A stretch of 12,653 nucleotides of DNA from Acidimicrobiia bacterium (GCA_013003515.1 JABDIW010000061.1:1-12653), one strand, 5' to 3'. Positions 1 through 9,962 are shown, counted from the first letter of the stretch. A program made the numbers and translations. The notes: generated by a model from the sequence alone, not told the origin.

Positions 1-26
1 CCGCTTGCCCCCTCGCCGCTTGCCCC
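1..26 (+). repeat. In-frame 15-bp tandem repeat, two partial copies at the window edge
   Basis: The 11-mer ccgcttgcccc occurs at 1-11 and again at 16-26, a 15-bp period that keeps the reading frame and encodes PLAPS/PLAPR. More copies may lie to the left of the window. It looks like a low-complexity linker within the Kelch protein gene. Confidence 0.5.
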
Positions 27-594
27 GCGGGCCGGCGCCTCGGTCGTCTGGACGGGCTCCGAGCTCATCGTGTGGGGCGGCAATGGAGGTCGCGACGTCG
101 GACCGCACACCGACGGTGCCGCCTACGACCCGGTGGCCGACACCTGGAGGCCGCTGGCGGAGACCCCGCAGGGAGCCCACTGGACGGATGCAACGGCCGT
201 CTGGACCGGATCCGAGATGATCCTGTGGGGTGGGCTGGACGACCCGGTCAGGGTGGGCGTCGCCTACGACCCTGCGGCCGACACGTGGCGCCCGATCAGC
301 GATCCACCGGGACCATTCCGTCGCGGCCACGCCGCGGTGTGGACCGGAACGGCCATGCTGGTCTATGGCGGGACCGATGGTCAGGACGATGTGTTCTCCG
401 TCGCATCGACCTGGTCATACGACCCGGTCTCCGACTCATGGACCGTCATCGACGGGCCTGTCCTCGAGGAGCGGTTCGGGCCCGAATACGCGTGGAATGG
501 CATCGAGCTGCTCATCTGGGGCGGCTTCGTCTGGGAGGGCATCTCCGGCGAGTACGGCGGCTACGAAGCCAACGGCTACTCGCTGATCCCGTGA
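1..594 (+). CDS. Kelch-repeat (beta-propeller) protein, C-terminal part, 5' truncated
   Basis: The frame is open from the first base to a TGA stop and gives 197 residues. The N-terminus lies outside the window, so any signal peptide or anchor cannot be judged. At least three to four Kelch-like blades of about 47-51 residues are visible. Each has a WTG-x-E/A-L/M-I-x-W/YGG strand (WGG at residues 25, 76 and 173, YGG at 122) and an AYDP-x-ADTW-x-P segment (DTW/DSW at 47, 94 and 145). Kelch blades form beta-propellers used for binding, often in secreted proteins; the ligand cannot be told from sequence. A Pro-rich stretch, PLAPS then PLAPR, precedes the first visible blade. The gene converges on rpoC and is not part of the ribosomal/RNA polymerase operon. 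GTG at position 70 could serve as a start but would cut through a blade, so I treat the gene as continuing upstream. Confidence 0.85.
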   Translation, partial: PLAPSPLAPRAGASVVWTGSELIVWGGNGGRDVGPHTDGAAYDPVADTWRPLAETPQGAHWTDATAVWTGSEMILWGGLDDPVRVGVAYDPAADTWRPISDPPGPFRRGHAAVWTGTAMLVYGGTDGQDDVFSVASTWSYDPVSDSWTVIDGPVLEERFGPEYAWNGIELLIWGGFVWEGISGEYGGYEANGYSLIP

Positions 595-598
595 GGAC

Positions 599-716
599 GA
601 CAGTCAGATAGTCAATAGTCGCATGACCATCGACCATCGACCAAACGCGACGCAGCCCCGCCGAGAGGCGGGGCCACGTTCTGATCTAGGGACTAGGGAC
701 TCGCGACTCGCGACTC
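599..716. repeat. Degenerate heptanucleotide repeats on both sides of a hairpin
   Basis: The Kelch-rpoC gap is largely built of 7-base words. On the left, 607-641 reads gatagtc, aatagtc, gcatgac, catcgac, catcgac, preceded by a slightly offset gacagtc at 599-605. On the right, 682-716 reads tgatcta, gggacta, gggactc, gcgactc, gcgactc, ending 2 bases before the rpoC stop. The words share a GAC/GTC core. They flank the perfect hairpin at 655-674. This resembles short tandemly repeated intergenic sequences known from some bacteria, but I do not recognise a named family. Confidence 0.6.
655..674. terminator. GC-rich hairpin between convergent genes, probable bidirectional terminator
   Basis: A perfect 8-bp stem, GCCCCGCC/GGCGGGGC, closes a GAGA tetraloop. 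It lies about 45 nt after the rpoC stop on the minus strand and about 60 nt after the Kelch gene stop on the plus strand. Neither side has a clear T-tract, so on sequence alone it is a hairpin of the U-poor type common in high-GC actinobacteria. The position between convergent genes supports a terminator role. Confidence 0.6.
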
Positions 717-718
717 TC

Positions 719-4642
<3,924 letters not shown>

Positions 4643-4707
4643 GTACCCCTCTGTCTTCCTCGGTCAGTGCGTTGTGTGAATCGGTCGAAATCGTGTGGAC
4701 GGTGGTT

Positions 4708-7700
4708 TTAGGGAACCGTGACCTCGGCACGCTCGGGCCTCGAGATGTCGATGCCGAGCGAGGCGGCCGTGCGGAACACGTCCTCCTCCAGGTCCTTGAG
4801 CTCGATCTCCTCACCGGCCGAGAGCATCTCGACGTTGAGGCACAGGCTCTGCATCTCCTTGACGAGCACCTTGAAGGACTCGGGGATGCCTGGTTCGGGG
4901 ATGTTCTCTCCCTTGACGATGGCCTCGTAGACCTTGACACGGCCCCGAACATCGTCCGACTTGATCGTCAGCAGCTCCTGGAGGGCGTAGGCCGCGCCGT
5001 AGGCCTCGAGTGCCCAGACCTCCATCTCCCCGAAGCGCTGGCCACCGAACTGGGCCTTACCGCCGAGCGGCTGCTGGGTGATCATCGAGTAGGGACCCGT
5101 CGACCTGGCGTGGATCTTGTCGTCCACGAGGTGGATCAGCTTCAGGATGTAGATGTACCCGACGGTGATCGGCGAGTCGTAGGGCTCGCCGGAACGGCCG
5201 TCATACAGCTGCGCCTTCCCGATGCGCGACACGAGCTTGTCTCCATCGCGATTCGGGTTGGCCTTGTCGAGGAGGTCGAGGATCTCGTCCTCGTGAGCAC
5301 CGTCGAAGACCGGGGTGGCGACCTTGGTCCAGGCACCGGCGCCCTTGGCGATCTCGGTGTCCCCGGAGAACGATTCCCACCCCTGGGACGCTGCCCAACC
5401 GAGATGCGTCTCGAGGACCTGACCCAGGTTCATGCGGGACGGCACACCGAGCGGCGACAGGATGATGTCGACGGGCGTTCCATCCGACAGGAACGGCATG
5501 TCCTCGACGGGCAGGATCTTGGAGATGACGCCCTTGTTGCCGTGACGACCGGCGAGCTTGTCACCCTCGGAGATCTTGCGCATCTTGGCCACGTAGACCC
5601 GGACGAGCTCGTTCATGCCCGGAGGCAGGTCGTAGCCGTCCTCACGACTGAACTCCTTCACTGCGATCGCCTTGCCGGTCTCACCGTGTGGGACCTTGAG
5701 CGACACATCACGGACCTCACGGGCCTTCTCTCCGAAGATGGCTCGGAGGAGCCGCTCCTCGGGCGTCAGCTCGGTCTCACCCTTCGGGGTGACCTTTCCG
5801 ACGAGGTAGTCGCCAGGGCCGACATCGGCACCGATGCGGATCACGCCGCGGTCGTCGAGATCGCGCAGCACCTCTTCGGCGACGTTCGGGATATCCCGGG
5901 TCAGCTCTTCGGCGCCGAGCTTGGTGTCACGGGCCTCGATCTCGTGCTCGTCGATGTGGATGGACGTGAGCATGTCGTCCTTGACGAGCCGTTCGGACAC
6001 GACGATGGCGTCCTCGAAGTTGTGGCCCTCCCATGGCATGAACGCCACCAGGAGGTTGCGGCCCAACGCCAGCTCGCCGTCCTCGGTGGACGGTCCGTCG
6101 GCGAGGATCTCGCCCGCCTTGACCTTCTGGCCTTCCACGACCAAGGGCTTCTGGTTGATGCAGGTGCCCTGGTTGGAGCGCTCGAACTTGCGCAGGTCGA
6201 AGGTGTGCTTCTTGTTCTTGCTCGAGTCCTTGACGGTGATGTGATCACCCGTGACCTCGACGACCTCGCCGGCGACCGGTGAGATGATCACGTCGCCCGA
6301 GTCGATGGCGGCGCGACCCTCGACCCCTGTCCCGACGAGGGGGGAATCGGAGCGCAGCAGTGGCACGGCCTGCCGCTGCATGTTGGAGCCCATCAACGCC
6401 CGGTTGGCGTCGTCGTGCTCGAGGAACGGGATCAGCGACGTTGCCACCGAAACCACCTGTTTCGGAGAGACGTCCATGTAGTCGATCTCCTTGGGCGCGA
6501 CGTAGTCGACGTCACCGCCGGTCTTGCGGACCAGCACCCGGGAGTCGGCAAACGTCCCGTCGTCTTTGAGCTTGGCGTTCGCCTGGGCGATGACGTGGCC
6601 GTCTTCCTGGGCTGCGGTCAGGTAGTCGACCTTCTTGGTCGCCTTGCCGTTGACGACCCGCCGGTAAGGGGTCTCGATGAAGCCATACCGGTTGACCTTG
6701 GCGTACGACGCCAACGATCCGATGAGGCCGATGTTGGGGCCCTCAGGGGTCTCGATGGGGCACATCCGGCCGTAGTGAGACGGGTGAACGTCGCGGACCT
6801 CGAATCCAGCACGCTCGCGGGAGAGCCCGCCCGGGCCGAGCGCCGAGAGGCGCCGGCGATGGGTGAGCCCGGCGAGCGGGTTCGGCTGGTCCATGAACTG
6901 GCTCAGCTGGGACGTGCCGAAGAACTCCTTGATCGACGCCACCACAGGGCGGATGTTGATCAGGCTCTGCGGAGTGATCGCCTCCGGATCCTGAGTCGTC
7001 ATGCGCTCCCGGACCACGCGCTCGAGCCGGCTGAGGCCGACACGGATCTGGTTCTGGATGAGCTCGCCGACGGTGCGGACGCGGCGGTTGCCGAAGTGGT
7101 CGATGTCGTCGGTGCGATTCCCCTCTACGCCCTCGGCGAGACCCACCAGGTAGCGCAGGGCGCCGAGGATGTCGTCGTTTGCCAGCAGACCGTGCTCGTC
7201 GATGCGGTACTTGTCGAGGCTGATGCCCTTGCGCCCGAACTTCTGGTCGAGCTTGTACCGCCCCACCCGGGTGAGGTCGTAGCGCTTCGGGTTGTAGAAG
7301 AGCGTGTTGATGAGGTTGCGTGCCGACTCGACTGTCGTCAGCTCGCCGGGGCGGAGCTTGCGGTACAGGTCGACGAGAGCCTCGTCACGATCGCTCGTCG
7401 GGTCCTTCTCCAGTGTGTTGGCGATGAGCTGGGAACCGCCGAACAGCGCCAACAGCTCCTCGTCGGTCTCGGCAAAACCGAGGGCCCGGAGGAAGGTGGT
7501 GACGAACTGGCGGCGTTTGCGGTCGACGCGGACGCCGACGGTGTCCTTCTTGTCGACGTCGAACTCGAGCCATGCGCCGCGACCCGGGATGACCTTGGCG
7601 GTGAAGATGTCACGGTCGGATGTCTTGTCGATGGATTGATCGAAGTAGACACCGGGGCTGCGAACGAGCTGGGACACCACGACCCGCTCGGTGCCGTTGA

Positions 7701-8058
7701 TGATGAACGTCCCGTTGGGCGTCATGATGGGGAAATCGCCGAGGAACACCTGCTGCTCCTTGATCTCGCCCGTCTCGCGGTTCATGAAGCGGGCCGTGAC
7801 GAACAGCGGCTTCGAGTAGTTCTGGTCCTGCTCCTTGGCATCCTCGATGCTCAACAGCGGGTCGCCGAACCTGTGCTCGGTGAGCTCCAGAGCCAGGTTG
7901 CCTGTGAAGTCCTCGATCGGCGAGATCTCGTCGAAGATCTGCTTCAGACCGCTCTCCAGGAACCAACCAAACGACTCGTGTTGAACCTCGAGCAGGTTGG
8001 GGAGAGGAAGGACTTCCGGGATCTTTGCGAACGACAGCCTGTTGCGCGCACGGGCCAA
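4708..8058 (-). CDS. rpoB: DNA-directed RNA polymerase subunit beta
   Basis: This is the beta subunit of core RNA polymerase, 1116 residues, pairing with RpoC immediately downstream. The N-terminal LPNLLEVQHESFGWFLESG and the FIINGTERVVVSQLVRSPGVYF block (118-139) are typical. The rifampicin-binding region is residues 381-407 (coordinates 6838-6918), with D390, H400 and S405 equivalent to E. coli D516, H526 and S531. All three are wild type, so sensitivity is expected but unproven. The position equivalent to E. coli N518 is Pro. Other conserved blocks are GRMCPIETPEGPNIGLI (430-446), NFEDAIVVSERLV (680-692), GDKLAGRHGNKGVISKILP (832-850) and the C-terminal STGPYSMITQQPLGGKAQFGGQRFGEMEVWALEAYGA block that contacts beta'. 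The start is TTG at 8058: a perfect AGGAGG lies 6 nt upstream and no in-frame ATG or GTG is placed as well. It has its own promoter and a long leader. Confidence 0.99.
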   Translation of the reverse strand: MARARNRLSFAKIPEVLPLPNLLEVQHESFGWFLESGLKQIFDEISPIEDFTGNLALELTEHRFGDPLLSIEDAKEQDQNYSKPLFVTARFMNRETGEIKEQQVFLGDFPIMTPNGTFIINGTERVVVSQLVRSPGVYFDQSIDKTSDRDIFTAKVIPGRGAWLEFDVDKKDTVGVRVDRKRRQFVTTFLRALGFAETDEELLALFGGSQLIANTLEKDPTSDRDEALVDLYRKLRPGELTTVESARNLINTLFYNPKRYDLTRVGRYKLDQKFGRKGISLDKYRIDEHGLLANDDILGALRYLVGLAEGVEGNRTDDIDHFGNRRVRTVGELIQNQIRVGLSRLERVVRERMTTQDPEAITPQSLINIRPVVASIKEFFGTSQLSQFMDQPNPLAGLTHRRRLSALGPGGLSRERAGFEVRDVHPSHYGRMCPIETPEGPNIGLIGSLASYAKVNRYGFIETPYRRVVNGKATKKVDYLTAAQEDGHVIAQANAKLKDDGTFADSRVLVRKTGGDVDYVAPKEIDYMDVSPKQVVSVATSLIPFLEHDDANRALMGSNMQRQAVPLLRSDSPLVGTGVEGRAAIDSGDVIISPVAGEVVEVTGDHITVKDSSKNKKHTFDLRKFERSNQGTCINQKPLVVEGQKVKAGEILADGPSTEDGELALGRNLLVAFMPWEGHNFEDAIVVSERLVKDDMLTSIHIDEHEIEARDTKLGAEELTRDIPNVAEEVLRDLDDRGVIRIGADVGPGDYLVGKVTPKGETELTPEERLLRAIFGEKAREVRDVSLKVPHGETGKAIAVKEFSREDGYDLPPGMNELVRVYVAKMRKISEGDKLAGRHGNKGVISKILPVEDMPFLSDGTPVDIILSPLGVPSRMNLGQVLETHLGWAASQGWESFSGDTEIAKGAGAWTKVATPVFDGAHEDEILDLLDKANPNRDGDKLVSRIGKAQLYDGRSGEPYDSPITVGYIYILKLIHLVDDKIHARSTGPYSMITQQPLGGKAQFGGQRFGEMEVWALEAYGAAYALQELLTIKSDDVRGRVKVYEAIVKGENIPEPGIPESFKVLVKEMQSLCLNVEMLSAGEEIELKDLEEDVFRTAASLGIDISRPERAEVTVP

Positions 8059-8064
8059 GGGGGT

Positions 8065-8070
8065 CCTCCT
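8065..8070 (-). promoter_or_regulatory. Shine-Dalgarno of rpoB that fixes a TTG start
   Basis: On the minus strand a perfect AGGAGG is followed by six bases (ACCCCC) and then TTG GCC CGT. This spacing is ideal, and RpoB family alignment begins just here (NRLSFAKI within ten residues). The start is therefore TTG rather than ATG. Mycobacterial rpoB is also known to use TTG. Confidence 0.85.
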
Positions 8071-8085
8071 CAGGTGATGACAAAG

Positions 8086-8118
8086 CCGGGATGTACAGGG
8101 AAATCCCCGTGATCCCGG
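8086..8118 (-). promoter_or_regulatory. Stem-loop in the rpoB leader just upstream of the Shine-Dalgarno
   Basis: A 7-bp stem, CCGGGAT (8112-8118) with ATCCCGG (8086-8092), encloses a small inner hairpin, GGG-ATTT-CCC (8098-8107). It lies 15 nt before the rpoB Shine-Dalgarno. It could tune translation initiation or mRNA stability; the function is inferred. Confidence 0.4.
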
Positions 8119-8162
8119 GCTCTATTGGGTGAAATGGTGGTGCCGACTACCGGTTTACAAGG

Positions 8163-8218
8163 GCGTTCTAAAACGCAGAAAAGACAGGATAGCACAAGCT
8201 ATCCCGACATGTTTCGGG
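8163..8218 (-). promoter_or_regulatory. Candidate transcription attenuator in the rpoB leader
   Basis: Read on the minus strand, hairpin A is CCCGA (8214-8218) with TCGGG (8203-8207). Hairpin B is CGGGATAGC (8198-8206) with GCTATCCTG (8185-8193) around a TTGT loop: seven perfect pairs plus a G-U and a closing C-G. The two hairpins share bases 8203-8206, so they cannot form together. Hairpin B is followed directly by a 15-base stretch with 10 Ts (8170-8184), the layout of an intrinsic terminator. A third small stem, GCGTT/AACGC (8163-8176), overlaps the end of this run. The arrangement fits a terminator/antiterminator switch between the rpoB promoter and its start codon. Confidence 0.45.
8199..8210 (-). 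CDS. Possible three-codon leader mini-ORF (Met-Ser-Gly-stop) before rpoB
   Basis: Minus-strand ATG TCG GGA TAG has a GAGG Shine-Dalgarno-like site at 8219-8222, eight bases upstream. The ATG lies in the loop of hairpin A and the stop lies in the 5' arm of hairpin B. A ribosome here would cover the arm needed for the T-rich hairpin. Such short ORFs arise by chance often, so confidence is low. Confidence 0.25.
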   Translation of the reverse strand: MSG

Positions 8219-8247
8219 CCTCGCGAAAAGCGTCTTCAATTGCCGCG

Positions 8248-8277
8248 ACCATACAACGAGTTCGCGGAATGTGTCAA
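8248..8277 (-). promoter_or_regulatory. Probable housekeeping-sigma promoter for rpoBC
   Basis: A consensus -35 TTGACA (8272-8277) is separated by 18 bp from a -10 TATGGT (8248-8253). The start point is expected near 8241, giving a leader of roughly 185 nt. It lies 16 nt after the rplL-proximal hairpin, so rpoBC can be transcribed apart from rplJL. Confidence 0.65.
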
Positions 8278-8293
8278 GGGTTCTCGACGCGGC

Positions 8294-8318
8294 GGAGGGG
8301 CGGCGATGCCGCCCCTCC
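8294..8318 (-). terminator. Strong hairpin after rplL, probable terminator or attenuator
   Basis: A perfect 11-bp GC-rich stem (8294-8304 with 8308-8318) has a 3-base loop and starts 18 nt after the rplL stop. No T-tract follows on the minus strand. In E. coli partial termination between rplL and rpoB sets the ratio of ribosomal protein to polymerase; this hairpin is placed to do the same. Confidence 0.6.
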
Positions 8319-8336
8319 TTCGCACATCGTCTTCGA

Positions 8337-8732
8337 CTACTTGAGCTCGACGGTTGCGCCGGCGCCCTCGAGGGCCTCCTTGGCAGCATCCGCCGCTTCC
8401 TTGGCAACGCCTTCGAGGACCGGAGCGGGTGCTCCGTCGACGATGGCCTTCGCCTCTTTGAGGCCCAGCCCGGTCAGGCCGCGGACCTCTTTGATGACGG
8501 GGATCTTGTTGTCACCCACCACAGCGAGGACGACATCGAACTCGTCCTTCTCCTCGACGGCTTCTCCGCCACCATCGCCGCCGCCGGCGGGAGCCATGGC
8601 CATGGCCATGGGGGCCGCAGCGGTCACATCGAACTTCTCTTCGAATGCCTTGAGGAACTCGGAGAGCTCCAGAACACTCATCTCCTCGAATACGCCGAGC
8701 AGGTCGTCGGTGGTCATCTTGGCCTTGGCCAT
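8337..8732 (-). CDS. rplL: 50S ribosomal protein L7/L12
   Basis: This is the stalk protein that recruits translation GTPases to the ribosome, 131 residues, standard length. The N-terminal dimerisation and L10-binding helices are about residues 6-37 (DDLLGVFEEMSVLELSEFLKAFEEKF). A flexible Ala/Met/Gly-rich hinge (38-60) has an MAMAMAPAGGGDGGG run whose DNA is a small gccatg repeat. The C-terminal factor-binding domain is 63-131, with the conserved K-IPVIKEVRGLTGLGLKEAK. The ATG starts 3 nt after the rplJ TAG stop. Its Shine-Dalgarno, GAGGAGG, lies inside the last rplJ codons 8 nt upstream, implying translational coupling to rplJ. A second in-frame ATG at codon 6 is worse placed. Confidence 0.98.
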   Translation of the reverse strand: MAKAKMTTDDLLGVFEEMSVLELSEFLKAFEEKFDVTAAAPMAMAMAPAGGGDGGGEAVEEKDEFDVVLAVVGDNKIPVIKEVRGLTGLGLKEAKAIVDGAPAPVLEGVAKEAADAAKEALEGAGATVELK

Positions 8733-8735
8733 TGT

Positions 8736-9530
8736 CTATTCCTCCTCGGCCGCGGTGGCCGGTTCTTCGTCGTCTGTTGTCTCGATTGAATCTGTTGCCT
8801 CGTCCTCGTCGTCTCCCGACGCGGACTCGGTGTCGTCAGCTGCAGCATCGGCTTTCGGCTCGACCTCGTCCGCCGAGTCCTGTGCCGGTGCTTCGGCCTC
8901 TTCGGTCTCAGCGGCATCGCTGGAGTCTGCGGCGGACACTTCCGTAGCTGACTCCTCGGCGGCTGGCTCTTCGGCAGCCGCAGCCTCTGAGGCCGGAGCC
9001 TCTGAGGCCGGAGCCTCGGACTCCTTCTTGTCGAGCAGCTGCTGGAAGGCGCTGGCCGTGTTGCGTGGCAGTGCAGCCAGCATGCCGGCGACCTTGGACA
9101 GCGGCGCTTTGATGGCCCCGGCGAGCTTTGCCAGCAACACCTCGAGCGAGTCGATCTTGGCGAGCTCCCCGACGCGATCGGCGCTGAGGACATCACCGCC
9201 GAGCAGCCCACCCTTGATCACCAGACCATCGTTGGCCTTGGCGAACTCGGCCAGGACCTTCGCCGCGCTGACTGCGTCGTTGGCAAACGTCAGCCCGGTC
9301 GGTCCGACGAGGAACTCGTCGAACTCGGCCAGGGCAAGCTCATCGGAGGCTCGGCGGGCCAGGGTCATCTTCACGACCTTGAACTCGGCGTCCGAGCCAC
9401 GCAGACCGCGCCGCAGCTCCTGCTGCTGCTTGACAGAGAGACCGGCGTACTCGGCGGCGAAGACCGCATCGGCGCTCTCCATCCGCTCCTTGATTTCGCT
9501 GACGGCCTGGACCTTCTCGGGTCTTGCCAT
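8736..9530 (-). CDS. rplJ: 50S ribosomal protein L10 with a long acidic C-terminal tail
   Basis: L10 anchors L12 dimers to 23S rRNA and, with L12, represses its own mRNA through a leader. The start MARPEKVQAV is at 9530, supported by AGGAGC about six bases upstream. An in-frame extension to 9608 would run through the leader RNA and is rejected. Residues 1 to about 125 are the RNA-binding domain (FAAEYAGLSVKQQQELRRGLR, FKVVKMTLARRA, GPTGLTF). About 126-168 is the L12-binding helix (AGAIKAPLSKVAGMLAALPRNTASAFQQLL). From residue 170 to 264 there is an added low-complexity tail with 37 Asp/Glu and one Lys in 95 residues, plus a SEAPA repeat. Total length is 264 residues, whereas typical bacterial L10 is about 165-180. 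The frame runs cleanly to rplL, so the tail is unlikely to be a frameshift product. Confidence 0.97.
   Translation of the reverse strand: MARPEKVQAVSEIKERMESADAVFAAEYAGLSVKQQQELRRGLRGSDAEFKVVKMTLARRASDELALAEFDEFLVGPTGLTFANDAVSAAKVLAEFAKANDGLVIKGGLLGGDVLSADRVGELAKIDSLEVLLAKLAGAIKAPLSKVAGMLAALPRNTASAFQQLLDKKESEAPASEAPASEAAAAEEPAAEESATEVSAADSSDAAETEEAEAPAQDSADEVEPKADAAADDTESASGDDEDEATDSIETTDDEEPATAAEEE
8983..9018 (-). repeat. 15-bp tandem repeat within the rplJ acidic tail
   Basis: Two exact copies of gcctctgaggccgga (8983-8997 and 8998-9012) are followed by a partial third copy. They keep frame and encode SEAPA-SEAPA. Length change by slippage would add or remove five residues in the tail without harming the ribosome-binding domain. 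Confidence 0.75.
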
Positions 9531-9560
9531 TCGTGCTCCTTGTCGTTGGTGCACACCGAC

Positions 9561-9672
9561 CGTCGGGAACGAAATAGGCCCCCGACGCGAGACGACGGGA
9601 GCCTTCAAAAGGCGACCTGCGTTGGAGTTATGCCTTGGGGCGCCAACGGTCTCGGGCCGATATGCGGTTGCG
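9561..9672 (-). promoter_or_regulatory. L10 leader: autoregulatory mRNA structure upstream of rplJ
   Basis: The minus-strand 5' UTR folds into a multi-branched element. P1 pairs CGAGAC (9649-9654) with GTCTCG (9588-9593). Immediately inside it P2 pairs CGTTGG (9643-9648) with CCAACG (9620-9625). A hairpin GCCTT-TTG-AAGGC (9601-9613) lies inside P1 on the 3' side. A further stem CGTCGGG/CCCGACG (9581-9587 with 9561-9567) abuts P1. Position and multi-helix layout match the ribosomal L10 leader family, where the L10-L12 complex binds its own mRNA. The family call rests on position and pairing, not on a covariance search. Confidence 0.7.
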
Positions 9673-9678
9673 GCAGAG

Positions 9679-9708
9679 ATCGTAGGGCGACGGGGTGCCG
9701 AACGTCAA
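9679..9708 (-). promoter_or_regulatory. Probable promoter for rplJL
   Basis: The -35 TTGACG (9703-9708) and -10 TACGAT (9679-9684) are 18 bp apart, with a T-rich stretch just upstream of the -35. The start point is expected near 9672, exactly where the L10 leader helices begin. This makes rplJL a transcript separate from rplKA. Confidence 0.65.
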
Positions 9709-9962
9709 AGGCAGAAAGAACGAAGGGACCCGATCATCCGGTTGAAGGCGGTTGCGTGCCAGACGGCGGGCCAGGAAGCCATCTACACCTACTGCCACTC
9801 ACACCGGCCAGGGTAGGGGCTGGCCAATAGCGGTGAGCGGCGAATGTGTCCGCCCCGGAACGGTGGTGGATCGTCCTGCCACCGGATTACGGGTCCCCTC
9901 GTTGGCGGGCAGTCTCGCGGACCCCACCGCGGTTGTCCAACAGCGCGCTGTCAGGTCCTAGC
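9709..9962. other. Intergenic stretch after rplA with palindromes, no gene seen
   Basis: No supported gene lies here. Structures present are a 12-bp perfect palindrome acagcgcgctgt (9940-9951), 11 nt after the rplA stop. A nested inverted repeat GGAC/GTCC around ACCGCGGT is at 9919-9938. A 6-bp stem CGGTGG/CCACCG is at 9861-9884. GGCCAG/CTGGCC with an 8-base loop is at 9806-9825. None has a T-tract. The first two may end or process the rplKA transcript. Confidence 0.45.

Noticed and set aside
599..716. CRISPR array
   Set aside because: The repeat words are 7 bases, directly adjacent and degenerate, with no spacers and no cas genes nearby.
8736..9022. Frameshift explanation for the acidic L10 tail
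   Set aside because: The tail stays in one frame for 95 codons, ends at a proper stop with correct spacing to rplL, and carries an in-frame repeat, so a sequencing frameshift is unlikely.
9531..9608. N-terminal extension of RplJ by 26 residues
   Set aside because: It overlaps the paired L10 leader, lacks a ribosome-binding site, and the internal ATG has both a Shine-Dalgarno and the family-typical N-terminus.
8125..9816. 563-residue plus-strand open frame over rplL/rplJ
   Set aside because: Ser/Ala-rich low-complexity translation that mirrors the acidic tail and L12 hinge on the other strand, crossing the leader RNAs; no motif.
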